Below, in pieces: positions 1 to 8,986 of a stretch of 43,317 nt of DNA; position 1 is the first letter of the stretch; every line of letters begins with the position of its first letter. The stretch is from positions 1-43,317 of the forward strand of contig JAMPHY010000023.1 of the NCBI GenBank assembly GCA_023663185.1, in the 5' to 3' direction. This stretch comes from Clostridiales bacterium (lineage in GTDB: Bacteria > Bacillota > Clostridia > Lachnospirales > Lachnospiraceae). The notes below the pieces were generated by a model. It was not told the DNA's origin, made no database searches, and saw only the letters and a list, made by a program, of their open reading frames with translations. The translations under genes were made by a program, and so were the position numbers.

Positions 1-82
1 GCATAAAATAAAGGTTTTTGACATTGTATATACTATTGTGAAACATAAATTTGCTAATTAGTGAAAGTTAGCGAAAGTTAAA

Positions 83-1489
83 TTATGCCCAATATGGTAT
101 ATATTTTTTATATCTTGGTGCCGTTTCCGGATCAACAGCTTTAATCAGCCCTGCATCTATTGTATTTTGAATCAAACGCGATGCTTTTGCCATTTCTTGA
201 TCTGATAATCCAAACAATTTCCTTATATCTCCATTAGAGACAGCTTCATAATTGACATAAGCTAGACAAGCCTGCATATAACAGGTGCGAACACGATCTT
301 CCTTTGTTGTCATTTCAAATGGAACCTTTGCAAACAATACGGCTTTTGTAAATTGATTGTTCTGATTTTCAATCCTTGGTGCAAGCAATTCATTTTTTGC
401 AGTAGCCTCTATAATCTTGTCATATCCACTGCCTCGTTCTTCACAGATACCGCATTTATGCATAAATCCGGCAATATTTTCATTTCGTGATACTGGAACC
501 GTATCTATAATACGATCTATTGCAACCAGCGGAGCACCTGCATTGGAAAACTCTATTCGATTTTTGAACACTTCCACCATAGGATTCGTACCACGTTGTT
601 GCAGATCCTGATGAATCATGGCATTCGCCAACAATTCACGAATTGCTATTTCCGGAAAACTAATAACGGACTTTCTTGTTGCTTCCACTATCACTTCTTC
701 TTGTGGAATAATTGTCATAATATATTGAACAATATCCTCATGTGCAAAAGCATAACCGCCCGAAAATTCTTTTTCTCTAATTGCCTCCAATCTGGAATTT
801 TCTTTATACCAAATAACACGTACAGCTCGACGGTGAAGATTATCAAACTTTTTCAAATCTTTTGCAATCATCAATGCTCCCATATTTGTAATGTTCCAAT
901 TTCCAGCATCATTTTTAATGATAAACTTTTCATCTTCCTCAACATTACTTTTGCCAAGCGAAGCTCATATGGTGTTGTATCAAATGCCTGCCATAATTCC
1001 CTTTCTTTATCTGGATATTCTTTTAAATTTTTCTTATTTGTACCAACCCGAATATATTTATTCCACTCCTGCAAACTGAACCGGCTGTTTCTCAGCACAG
1101 GGAATTTCAATCATTATAACATTTTTCCTATCCATAGAAATTTCATAAAATTTGAAATTGATTCGTGGAGAAACCATACGCGAAAGCCATGCTTCCAGTT
1201 CTTCATTTCCTTTTTTCATTTTCCGATATTGAAATTCTGTACCTATTATTTCGTGTGTATTATCATGAATTCCCCAAACAAGATATCCTTTTGTACGATC
1301 GCATAATGTGGCAGAATTGCTCAATGCCGAGATATATTCTCCTATCAACTGAGGATCTTGATTGTTGCATTTGAACTCCACCCATTCTGTTTCAGACGGC
1401 AGTTTTACAAGTTCTCGCACAAGGCTTTGCAAATATTCTATAGATGCAGCAAACATGAAATCACCCCATTTCGTCTCCATAATCTGCAT
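83..1489 (-). pseudogene. Broken AlbA/Schlafen-type ATP-binding transcriptional regulator
   Basis: Three reading-frame pieces read leftwards form one damaged gene. The first (1489 to 1058; likely start at 1456, after a GGGGTGAT Shine-Dalgarno) carries an AlbA_2/Schlafen-like domain with the motif ETEWVEFKCN. The second (in frame up to about 940) continues with YIRVGTNKKNLKEYP and TPYELRLAK. The third (883 to 83) has the GHKL-ATPase-like half with FPEIAIRELLANAMIHQDL and GSGYDKIIEA, and a C-terminal winged helix (about residues 215-266). A stop (GVE then TAA) near 1058 separates piece one from piece two. A shift near 940 joins SNVEEDE directly to KFIIKNDAGNW, where the family normally has about 30 more residues, so a small deletion is likely. 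The intact family regulates or senses an unknown signal. I infer that the gene no longer makes a full protein. Confidence 0.8.
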
Positions 1490-1660
1490 TCTTTATTTCT
1501 ACAACATCTCTTATAATAACTATTACCAATGTATCATACATTTTTCATATTTTCAAACCAATACTTTAGAAAACTAAATTTAGTTAATAAAATGGAGATA
1601 TTTTACAAGACTTTTAAAAACCTTTGCTTTACAATGATTTGTAGTAAAGGGTGAATATGA

Positions 1661-2491
1661 ATGAAGAAAAAAATTAGAACAGTTGTTTATGATGAAGCCT
1701 TAAAGATTGAAGCCTATTGCTTTGAAGGAATTGTACAGCCATTTCCTAATCATTTCCATGAGCATTATGTAATTGGTTTTGTGGAGAGCGGGGAACGTCG
1801 CTTATCTTGTAGAAATAAAGATTATACAATCGGACAAGGAAGCGTTGTTTTATTTAATCCGGGCGATAATCATGCCTGCGTACAGACAGATGAAGGGACA
1901 CTGGATTATCGTGGTTTTAATATCAGTAAGGAAATCATGCTTAATTTAGCGGAAGAGGTGACAGGAAAACGGGAGCTTCCGGGATTTTCAAAAAATGTGA
2001 TTTCTGATGATGAAGTTATCTGCCATCTGCGCTCACTACATGAAATGGTGATGAATAATAACAGTGACTTTGGAAAAGAAGAAAATCTGTTGTTTCTGTT
2101 ATCCGGCTTGATTCAGAATTATGGACAACCCTTTGAGAGTTGTATTCCAGAGTGCCGCGAGGAAATTGAAAGGGCTTGTAAATTTATAGAGCAGCATTTT
2201 ACAGAGCGCATTTATTTAGAGCAAATTTGTCGGCAAGTAAACCTAAGCAAGTCAACGTTACTTCGGGCATTTACAAAATCAAAAGGAATTTCGCCATATC
2301 GATATTTAGAAACTATTCGCATAAATGAAGCAAAAAAATTATTGTCGAAAGGCGTATCTCCTCTTGATACTGCAATAAGAACAGGTTTTTCCGACCAAAG
2401 CCACTTTACAAATTATTTTACCAGTTTTATAGGACTTGCGCCGGGTGTATATCGCGAAATCTTTTTTGAAAAAAATAAGGACGGTGAATAA
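1661..2491 (+). CDS. AraC family transcriptional regulator with N-terminal cupin
   Basis: A 276-residue regulator. Residues about 20-95 look like the AraC-type cupin sensor (HFHEHYVIGFVESGERR, FNPGDNHAC). Residues about 170-270 hold the two helix-turn-helix motifs, with LEQICRQVNLSKSTLLRAF and the hallmark DTAIRTGFSDQSHFTNYF. An AAAGGGTG Shine-Dalgarno lies about 8 nt before the ATG. Upstream, CTTTAC and GTAAAG half-sites at 1627-1649 form an imperfect dyad that could be its own operator. Two downstream genes follow within 20 nt (GNAT-like and DUF2000), so it probably controls or is co-transcribed with them. The ligand is unknown. Confidence 0.9.
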   Translation: MKKKIRTVVYDEALKIEAYCFEGIVQPFPNHFHEHYVIGFVESGERRLSCRNKDYTIGQGSVVLFNPGDNHACVQTDEGTLDYRGFNISKEIMLNLAEEVTGKRELPGFSKNVISDDEVICHLRSLHEMVMNNNSDFGKEENLLFLLSGLIQNYGQPFESCIPECREEIERACKFIEQHFTERIYLEQICRQVNLSKSTLLRAFTKSKGISPYRYLETIRINEAKKLLSKGVSPLDTAIRTGFSDQSHFTNYFTSFIGLAPGVYREIFFEKNKDGE

Positions 2492-2508
2492 AATGGAGAA
2501 AAAAGAAA

Positions 2509-3087
2509 ATGAATGAATTAGCCGTTAGATTGGAAGAACAAATTATCAGTTTGTGTTCCAATATTGGAACAGAATTATATCAAGGCTGGGTACTAAAACA
2601 GGATTTTAATAAAATAGTTATCTATCCATTGTATAGGACTTTATCTAGCAAGCAGGATATTGTAGACTGTATAAAACAATGTGAGGAAATTAGCCGACAA
2701 AAGTCTTTAAATTGTGAATTTCGCATTGTAGAGCATACCAACTATTATTTAGCTTCAATTCTTGAAGATAATGGATATAAACAATGCGGTTATATCATTG
2801 TAGAACGATGTGTAAATGAACGGATTGATATACCTGCTCACAACATAGGTAAGACAAAACAAGAAGAAAAAATGATTATAAACAGAACAGCAGGAGTTTT
2901 GTATTTGCCTAACGGGAGACTGTCTTGTGAATCAGAAATATATGATATTTTTCAATTTGCAGTTAGAAACCAAATTTCAAGAATATTGATAAGCATTCCC
3001 GACAATGAAAAGGCATTAGATTATTATAGAAAAATGGGATTTAATAAGGTGTATCGTTATCGATGTTATCAAAAGGAGAATTTATAA
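2509..3087 (+). CDS. GNAT-like acetyltransferase domain protein
   Basis: A 192-residue protein with a weak match to the GNAT fold. The C-terminal stretch AVRNQISRILISIPDNEKALDYYRKMGF looks like the last helix and strand of GNAT enzymes, and the middle (LASILEDNGYKQCGYIIVERC) resembles an acetyl-CoA-side strand. The classical R/Q-x-x-G-x-G/A loop is not obvious, so activity is uncertain. It starts 17 nt after the AraC gene and ends 1 nt before the next ORF, which indicates an operon. Its substrate cannot be told from sequence. Confidence 0.6.
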   Translation: MNELAVRLEEQIISLCSNIGTELYQGWVLKQDFNKIVIYPLYRTLSSKQDIVDCIKQCEEISRQKSLNCEFRIVEHTNYYLASILEDNGYKQCGYIIVERCVNERIDIPAHNIGKTKQEEKMIINRTAGVLYLPNGRLSCESEIYDIFQFAVRNQISRILISIPDNEKALDYYRKMGFNKVYRYRCYQKENL

Positions 3088-3088
3088 G

Positions 3089-3511
3089 ATGGATTTACAG
3101 AATGAGAAATGTGTCATGGTGATTGATGAAAATTTACCATTGGGAATTATCGCTAATACAGCAGCTATTATGGGAATCACGTTAGGAAAGAAAATGCCGG
3201 AAGTAGTTGGTGTAAACGTATATGACAGAACTGGTAAGGAGCATTTGGGAATTATAGAATTTCCTGTACCTATTTTGAAAGGTAATGCGAATATTATAAA
3301 AGCTATTCGTGAAAAATTGTATAAACCGGAATTTTCAGACTTAACAGTAGTTGATTTTTCAGATTTAGCACAAAGCTGTAAAACTTATATGGAGTTTATC
3401 GAAAAAATGGAAAGTACAGCCGAAACAGATTTGAATTATTTTGGGATTGCCATTTGTGGCGCAAAAAAGAAAGTCAATAAATTAACTGGAAGCATGGCTT
3501 TACTGCGATAA
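3089..3511 (+). CDS. DUF2000 family protein
   Basis: A 140-residue protein of the DUF2000 type. It has the typical opening KCVMVIDENLPLGIIANTAAIMGITLG and the end YFGIAICGAKKKVNKLTGSMALLR. The fold is related to peptidyl-tRNA hydrolase II-like proteins, but no function is established. Members of this family often sit beside AraC regulators, as here (AraC, GNAT-like, DUF2000 in one tight operon). A Shine-Dalgarno AAGGAGA lies 8 nt upstream of the ATG. Confidence 0.8.
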   Translation: MDLQNEKCVMVIDENLPLGIIANTAAIMGITLGKKMPEVVGVNVYDRTGKEHLGIIEFPVPILKGNANIIKAIREKLYKPEFSDLTVVDFSDLAQSCKTYMEFIEKMESTAETDLNYFGIAICGAKKKVNKLTGSMALLR

Positions 3512-3667
3512 TAATAAAGTGAAGAATGTTTCTGAATTACTTATATTTTGTACATTGTCTATGATTTTTGTTCTAAATTATTTTCGTTATACTTTTCCCA
3601 TACGCTGCTTTCAAATTTAACAATACATCTTTTCAAAACCTGAGTTCTGTTAATCTTTATGTAGCTA

Positions 3668-3712
3668 TTGACAAATACGTTATACAACCGTATAATAGTT
3701 ATACGATTGTAT
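3668..3712 (+). promoter_or_regulatory. Consensus promoter overlapped by BlaI/MecI-type palindromic operator
   Basis: A perfect promoter, TTGACA (3668-3673), 17-bp spacer and TATAAT (3691-3696), stands upstream of the BlaI-family gene. A 31-bp palindrome at 3682-3712 covers the -10 box: its outer parts ATACAA and TTGTAT and its inner CGTATAA and TTATACG match with one substitution per arm. The TACA/TGTA ends resemble known BlaI/MecI/CopY operators. I infer autorepression of the regulator-sensor pair. Confidence 0.85.
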
Positions 3713-3730
3713 AATAGGAGGCTCAGATAA

Positions 3731-4114
3731 ATGGACAAGGTTATGAAAAAGTTAGGGGAAGCCGAATTGGAAATAATGCAAGTGATTTGGAAAACAGACA
3801 TTCCTGTTACTTCCAGTTTTATCTTAAAAGAATTGCAGGAACAGAGAAAGTGGCAGCTTTCCACTCTTATGACTTCATTATCACGTTTAGTTGACAAAGG
3901 CTTCATTAGTTGTGACCGTACTACTGGGAACAACTTATATTCACCAATTATTTCGGAAAATGATTTTAAGGCAAAAGAAAGCAAAAGTTTTTTAGAGAAA
4001 CTATATAACAATTCCATACAGAACATGGTTGCTACCCTTTACAGCAATAAGGCGATAAAAGATTCTGATGTAGACGAATTGAGAAAGTTTTTAGATGATT
4101 TGGAGGAAAGATGA
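3731..4114 (+). CDS. BlaI/MecI/CopY family transcriptional repressor
   Basis: A 127-residue winged-helix repressor of the penicillinase-repressor family. The motifs LGEAELEIMQVIWK and WQLSTLMTSLSRLVDKGFISCDR are typical, followed by the dimerisation half with FLEKLYNN. The family binds TACA-type dyads as a dimer and is cleaved when the partner M56 protease is activated. The start is set by AGGAGG 9 nt upstream. The stop overlaps the next start (ATGA), so translation is coupled to the M56 sensor. No beta-lactamase or mecA-like target lies in the window. Confidence 0.92.
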   Translation: MDKVMKKLGEAELEIMQVIWKTDIPVTSSFILKELQEQRKWQLSTLMTSLSRLVDKGFISCDRTTGNNLYSPIISENDFKAKESKSFLEKLYNNSIQNMVATLYSNKAIKDSDVDELRKFLDDLEER

Positions 4115-5757
4115 TAACAAATTTATTTTTAAATGTAATTGCTATTTCCATATCAACAAGCCTTATTATAATATTCCTGCTCATTTTTGCACCATTCCTG
4201 AATAAGAGATATGCAATAAAGTGGAAATATCTAATATGGATAGTTATTGCTGTTCGCTTGATTATGTCGTTTAATATAGATATTCCATTTCCGCAAATAT
4301 TGATTGATGTTCCAGCGGAGGTTACAGCTCCTATTAACACAAATAATGAAAATGACGCTTCAATAATGTCCTCGATAGAACCAGTAGAGGTCAATAATGT
4401 AAATGTCCTTAAAGAATCATCTCAAACAGAACCAAAACATTTGACACTTACTTTGTTAGATATTACAGCATATTTATGGCTAATGGGTTGCGTGTTATTT
4501 TTGTCAGTACATATATTCAGTTTTCTGCATTATAAATGGCGAATTACCAAAGAAGGCATGGTTGTGAAGGAAATATATATTTTACAGCAAGCCTATAAAT
4601 TATCAAAAAAATTGCGAATGAAGCCTCACATTAGAATTATGAGATATGAGGATACAAAAAGTCCAATGGTTATTGGCTTTTTGAAACCAATATTAGTTTT
4701 GCCTAATTATGATTATAGTGAGGAAGAACTGTTCTTTATTTTGAGACATGAATTGATACATATAAAACGCCATGATATTTATTTTAAGTTACTTTTTGTG
4801 GTTGCAAATGCTTTGCACTGGTTTAATCCATTAGTCTATATTATGCAAAGGGAAGCGGTTGTTGATATGGAATTATCCTGCGACGAAAAAGTAATCCAAC
4901 AAACCGATTATGCTGTCAGAAAAGCATATACGGAGGTTCTGCTTTCTACTTTTAGCAGACAACATAAAAAAGGGGCTTTTTTTACTACACAATTTTATGG
5001 CGGGAAAAAGATTATGAAAAAACGCTTCAAAAATATACTAACTAAATCACCTAAGAAAAATGGGCTATTAGTTTGTATATTTGTTATTTCAGTTACCTTA
5101 ATTTCGGGAATGTTGATTAGTTGTTCTGTAATAAAAAATGATTCATCGGAAGATAATACCAATACACAGGCAGATTCGATAGAACAGCCAATAACATTAG
5201 AGAAAAATAATTACAAATCTGTACTTTTAGGTGAGAGCAGTTTTATATGTACGGATTTGGCAAATAGAAGTTTAAATATTAGCGAAATAGGTCAGGTTGT
5301 CACAGATGATGATAGTATTACGGTAAATGCTACAAAATTTGCAAATATAGATATTGATGGTGACGGAGAAAATGAAATCGTTCTTTGGCTCCAAATAAAT
5401 GGTATATCTGACTATGGTTTTGAAATATTACATTATCAGAATGGAGAAATCTATGGATACACATTGCAGTATAGGGCGTTTATGAATTTAAAAACAGACG
5501 GTACATTTCTGTTTTCTAGTGGCGCTGCTGATTTCGGAATAGGAAAAATGACTTTTTCCGAATCAGGATACAGTATAGGCACTCAGGCTTATAGCCAATC
5601 AGGATATGATTCAAACAATGAATTAAGCATACAGTATTTTGTAAATGATGAATCTTGTTCAGAAGATGAATTTAATAATGCTATAAACGGTCAAGAGCAA
5701 AAAGCAGATGTGGAGTGGTATGATTTGACTGAAAACAACATAAATACTATTTTATAA
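4111..5757 (+). CDS. M56 (BlaR1-type) membrane metallopeptidase/sensor with unusual ectodomain
   Basis: A 548-residue membrane protein. N-terminal helices lie at about 5-30, 37-54 and 117-140. The zinc protease motif HELIH is at residues 213-217 and the second ligand region LSCDEKV is at about 256-261. A further membrane segment at about 325-347 leads to an outside C-terminal domain. That domain lacks the SxxK transpeptidase motif of true BlaR1. Instead it has a DxDxDG calcium-loop-like motif at residues 414-422 (DIDGDGENE) and is about 200 residues long. In the family, ligand binding outside triggers the protease, which inactivates the BlaI partner encoded just upstream. The signal sensed here is unknown. 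Codon and base use are AT-rich compared with later genes. Confidence 0.88.
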   Translation: MITNLFLNVIAISISTSLIIIFLLIFAPFLNKRYAIKWKYLIWIVIAVRLIMSFNIDIPFPQILIDVPAEVTAPINTNNENDASIMSSIEPVEVNNVNVLKESSQTEPKHLTLTLLDITAYLWLMGCVLFLSVHIFSFLHYKWRITKEGMVVKEIYILQQAYKLSKKLRMKPHIRIMRYEDTKSPMVIGFLKPILVLPNYDYSEEELFFILRHELIHIKRHDIYFKLLFVVANALHWFNPLVYIMQREAVVDMELSCDEKVIQQTDYAVRKAYTEVLLSTFSRQHKKGAFFTTQFYGGKKIMKKRFKNILTKSPKKNGLLVCIFVISVTLISGMLISCSVIKNDSSEDNTNTQADSIEQPITLEKNNYKSVLLGESSFICTDLANRSLNISEIGQVVTDDDSITVNATKFANIDIDGDGENEIVLWLQINGISDYGFEILHYQNGEIYGYTLQYRAFMNLKTDGTFLFSSGAADFGIGKMTFSESGYSIGTQAYSQSGYDSNNELSIQYFVNDESCSEDEFNNAINGQEQKADVEWYDLTENNINTIL

Positions 5758-6276
5758 CAACTTATGCCCCTTTTCCAGCACTTCGCCCACTTCATCATAT
5801 TTTGCCTCAATAAGCGGCGTGACCTTTTTTCTCCGGCGTGCTTTAGTGAAACGATAACCGTACCATGACAAAAACCATAATAGAAAACCCGGAGCCGCAA
5901 GAACCGCACACAATAAGACGCGCGGCGGGAGAGCGGTCACGGCAAAGACTGAGCCTGCCATAAATGCACAACCGCTCAGCCCGCAGGATATGCTCACAAT
6001 AGCCGCGACGGATTGCACAGAATTTTCCAAATAGATAATTTCGTCCATACATGATTCAAAATGTCTTTGCAGCCGTGTGAGTTCTACTTTATTTATAATC
6101 TGCCTGCTACGTTTGAAATAGAGCGTGGCTTTTCCCATGCTCTTTACAGGCGGCATATTCTCGTCTAACTTCCAGCCCAGATTTTCATAGCCGTCCATAT
6201 AGAGCGACATTTTATCTTCCTGAACGATTGTCTTCAAATAATCATAGGTATTAAAATCGTTATTGTTTTCGCCCAT
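5752..6276 (-). CDS. Small membrane protein of the two-component operon, unknown function
   Basis: A 174-residue protein I do not recognise. Residues about 1-80 are hydrophilic with a possible helix. Two membrane segments follow at about 88-112 and 118-141, then a basic patch (KARRRKK) and a short cytoplasmic tail. It starts 3 nt after the histidine kinase stop, so it is the last gene of the operon. Its stop codon shares the sequence TTATAA with the convergent M56 gene, so the two genes overlap by 6 bp. Confidence 0.7.
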   Translation of the reverse strand: MGENNNDFNTYDYLKTIVQEDKMSLYMDGYENLGWKLDENMPPVKSMGKATLYFKRSRQIINKVELTRLQRHFESCMDEIIYLENSVQSVAAIVSISCGLSGCAFMAGSVFAVTALPPRVLLCAVLAAPGFLLWFLSWYGYRFTKARRRKKVTPLIEAKYDEVGEVLEKGHKLL

Positions 6277-6279
6277 GTG

Positions 6280-7326
6280 TTACGCCCCCTTTGTTAAGCT
6301 CTTAGGCATAGTAATGGTAAAAATACTTCCTTTACCAACTTCGCTGGAAACTTCAATCTTAAAATGGTGCAGCTCTAAAACCCTGAGCGCCAAAGCGAGC
6401 CCAAGCCCGTTACCTGCCATAGAACGTGAAGTGTCGCCTTGATAGAATTTGTCAAAAATATGACGGAGCGTTTCTTCCGACATTCCGCAGCCGGTATCTT
6501 CTATGGAAACAATGACATTATTTTTGTCGGATTTTTCTTTTAGAAAAACAGTCCCGCCGCTTTCCGTAAATTTAATTGCATTGGACAACAGATTATTCCA
6601 TACAAGCTCCATAAAACTGCTGTCTGCATTGATTGGCGCATAGTCCTCTAAATCCGCTTCAAATGAAAGCCCCTGCCGTTCCCAGATATCTTCCAAAGCA
6701 ACCGCACATTCCGCTAACTGCGTACATAAGTTATAAACTTCTGCGTCCGGTAGTATTGCCTGTTTTTCCAGTTTATTCATTTTAAGTATATTACTTATCA
6801 AATCTGACAATCTTTTGGTGGTGAGATGTATGGTTTCCGCACATGCTTTTTGTTTAGCTGGAAGGTTCTCATTGCACAATAATTCTGCGTTGCTCTGGAT
6901 AATTGATAAAGGAGTCTTTATTTCATGCGATACGTTGGCGAAGAAGTCGGTTTTTAATGTTTCGATGCTTCCAAGTTCCTCAACCATTTTATTAAAATCC
7001 AATATCATTAAATCAAGATAGTCCGTTTTGTCCGCTGTATGAACCGGCGATACATATACGGAGAAGTCCCCGTTTGCCACCTTCCTTGTCGCTTCTGCAA
7101 AACGCTGTAATGGAAGTTCATAGACCTGCTGCATGCGCTTTTTGGTAAAAAGAGTTAAACCAAGCGCTGCCAGCGCCCAATAAATTATGGGAATATTTAT
7201 CACCCAGAACTCAGAAAGACCTATTCTTGAAATAAGAACGATGGTTCCGATGTGCATTCCGGACATTAACAGCATTACCGCCCAATATATCAGAAACAGA
7301 GAGTGGGGAAAATTAGATTTTTTCAT
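6280..7326 (-). CDS. Sensor histidine kinase
   Basis: A 348-residue kinase with two membrane helices (about 10-33 and 42-61) separated by only a short outside loop, so it likely senses within the membrane or via a partner. HAMP follows at about 72-120, HisKA at about 124-190 with phospho-acceptor H134 in FFANVSHEIKTPLS, and the HATPase domain with ELVWNNLLSNAIKFTESGG, EDTGCGMS and GNGLGLALA. The gene is downstream of its response regulator. The very short sensor loop resembles intramembrane-sensing kinases of Firmicutes, which often work with a membrane partner; the gene at 8038-8961 is a candidate. Confidence 0.95.
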   Translation of the reverse strand: MKKSNFPHSLFLIYWAVMLLMSGMHIGTIVLISRIGLSEFWVINIPIIYWALAALGLTLFTKKRMQQVYELPLQRFAEATRKVANGDFSVYVSPVHTADKTDYLDLMILDFNKMVEELGSIETLKTDFFANVSHEIKTPLSIIQSNAELLCNENLPAKQKACAETIHLTTKRLSDLISNILKMNKLEKQAILPDAEVYNLCTQLAECAVALEDIWERQGLSFEADLEDYAPINADSSFMELVWNNLLSNAIKFTESGGTVFLKEKSDKNNVIVSIEDTGCGMSEETLRHIFDKFYQGDTSRSMAGNGLGLALALRVLELHHFKIEVSSEVGKGSIFTITMPKSLTKGA

Positions 7327-7347
7327 AACAGTAACTACGCTCCTTTT

Positions 7348-8019
7348 CTACACTAGCACCGCCTTGTAACCAAGTCCTCTGACCGTTTTAATCTCAAATC
7401 CGTCGCAGGCGGAAAATTTTTCCCTAAGCTTTACGATATATACATCAACCGCGCGCAGACTGGTATCCGTGTCCATTCCCCAAAATTCGTCCATGAGCTG
7501 CGCTCTGGTAAATGTTTTATTAGGATAGGAAAGCAGCTTATACATAATATTAAATTCTCTTGTGGTAGCCGGAATCTCCTCGCCGTTTATTACTGCAGTC
7601 ATGGCGTCTGCGTCAAGGCAGAGGTTGCCTATGGTTAATTTTCGCTCCACTTCAATATTGGCGCGCCGAAGAAGCGCCCTGACACGCATTTCCAATTCGG
7701 CAAGCTCTACGGGCTTTACCATGTAATCATCAATGCCAATCTGAAATCCTTTCTGCTTTGCCGAAAGGTCGTCTTTTGCAGACATGAATAGAATCGGTAT
7801 CTGCCTGTTGACCTTCCGTACCGTCCGCGCAAATTCAAATCCGTCAATTTCCGGCATCATAATGTCAGATACAATCAATTCATATAGATTATTATACATT
7901 TCGTCATATGCTTCTTTTGCGCTCAGCACGCCTTTTACAGCGAAGCCGCAGTCGTTTAGATAATTGCATACAACCTGATTCAGTTGTTTGTCGTCATCAA
8001 TCACAAGAATATGTACCAT
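7348..8019 (-). CDS. OmpR/PhoB-family response regulator
   Basis: A 223-residue protein with a receiver domain (IDDD near residues 8-10, phospho-acceptor D52 in SDIMMPEIDGFE, K102 region in DDYMVKP) and a C-terminal winged-helix domain (about 127-223) with TTREFNIMYKLLSY and the recognition region SLRAVDVYIVKLREKF. It is the partner of the kinase encoded 21 nt downstream. Direct repeats of GTTTTGTT with an 11-bp period upstream of the operon (9014-9032) are a plausible binding site. Confidence 0.96.
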   Translation of the reverse strand: MVHILVIDDDKQLNQVVCNYLNDCGFAVKGVLSAKEAYDEMYNNLYELIVSDIMMPEIDGFEFARTVRKVNRQIPILFMSAKDDLSAKQKGFQIGIDDYMVKPVELAELEMRVRALLRRANIEVERKLTIGNLCLDADAMTAVINGEEIPATTREFNIMYKLLSYPNKTFTRAQLMDEFWGMDTDTSLRAVDVYIVKLREKFSACDGFEIKTVRGLGYKAVLV

Positions 8020-8037
8020 ATTAATACCTGCCTTTTC

Positions 8038-8961
8038 TCAACTGTTTTCTTGTAAGCTTTTAAGACGCCTGTCGGCATTCCATACCATGTATATTGCTAT
8101 AATGATTACGCCGGAGCATACTGCCGTACTTGTAATCATGTTCATGAGTTTGCGAAAAGAATCGTCACCTCCGAATTGTGCAATCATGGAAGTCTGTAAT
8201 GCCAGTACGGACATTAATGCGCCCGCAAAAGTCAATGCCTTTGACGCGGAAAGCACAGGGCTTTTTAACTTACGGAACTTAACCATGTTTATAACAGCCA
8301 TGATTGTAATATAAAATGTATAGGCGGCTGATAAATAAATTATATAACCGGGATAAGTAAAGTGCATATTGTCGCGTACCATCAAAACCGCCATTCCCGA
8401 CATGCCCCCTGTCAACAGGAACATCAAGAGCCCGCACATACGGTAACTTTTATATTCCTGTATGCTGCGCATATGGAGATTGTCAGTCTTGCTTGTCCCG
8501 CGCACGCTATGAGCAAGCAGCCCGCGAAACACGCAGAGCATGAAATAATAAACCGCAATTACGCCAAACCAGACAGACGAATAAAGAAAAGCTGTAATTC
8601 CACGAAAGAGTGCATATAACAGGTTCATGCTAAATCCCTGATAAATGGAGATTGTACCGCGGAAGCCCATGTCCTCTAAAAATTGTGTTACAATCGGAAG
8701 TTCCATTGCCTTTTTAACGTGTTTTTGAGTAAAGAATTTCTTTTTTAATGTTCTTACACAGCGCGGGAGGCGGATAACCAGCAGAATAAGCATTGCTGCC
8801 GAAAACGGATATACGGTGTATGCTAATGGAGTCTCATCAAGTCCGTTGGTAAAAATAACAATAAGAAGCGCCGCAGCAAGTACACACAATCCTGCCATAC
8901 ACAAATTAGACATATGATAAAATTTATTACACAGCTTTTTAAGAAACTGCAAATATACCAC
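8038..8961 (-). CDS. Multi-pass membrane protein, first gene of the two-component operon
   Basis: A 307-residue protein I cannot assign to a named family. It shows about seven hydrophobic segments (about 20-40, 48-63, 112-133, 137-150, 176-195, 205-225, 237-258 and 275-297, some weak) and a soluble loop at about 70-105 (KKKFFTQKHVKKAMELP). It is the promoter-proximal gene, followed 18 nt later by the response regulator. Its position suggests either a target of the system or a signal-input partner for the kinase, which has almost no outside domain. Both are inference. Confidence 0.75.
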   Translation of the reverse strand: MVYLQFLKKLCNKFYHMSNLCMAGLCVLAAALLIVIFTNGLDETPLAYTVYPFSAAMLILLVIRLPRCVRTLKKKFFTQKHVKKAMELPIVTQFLEDMGFRGTISIYQGFSMNLLYALFRGITAFLYSSVWFGVIAVYYFMLCVFRGLLAHSVRGTSKTDNLHMRSIQEYKSYRMCGLLMFLLTGGMSGMAVLMVRDNMHFTYPGYIIYLSAAYTFYITIMAVINMVKFRKLKSPVLSASKALTFAGALMSVLALQTSMIAQFGGDDSFRKLMNMITSTAVCSGVIIIAIYMVWNADRRLKSLQENS

Positions 8962-8986
8962 GCCCCTAAATGCTCAACATATTCAA

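Noticed and set aside
596-1306. A 236-residue open frame on the plus strand
   Set aside because: It is antisense to the decayed regulator, whose minus-strand pieces carry clear domain motifs; the plus translation is Phe/Asn-rich and resembles nothing.
4111-5757. True beta-lactam receptor BlaR1
   Set aside because: The C-terminal domain lacks SxxK, SxN and KTG motifs.
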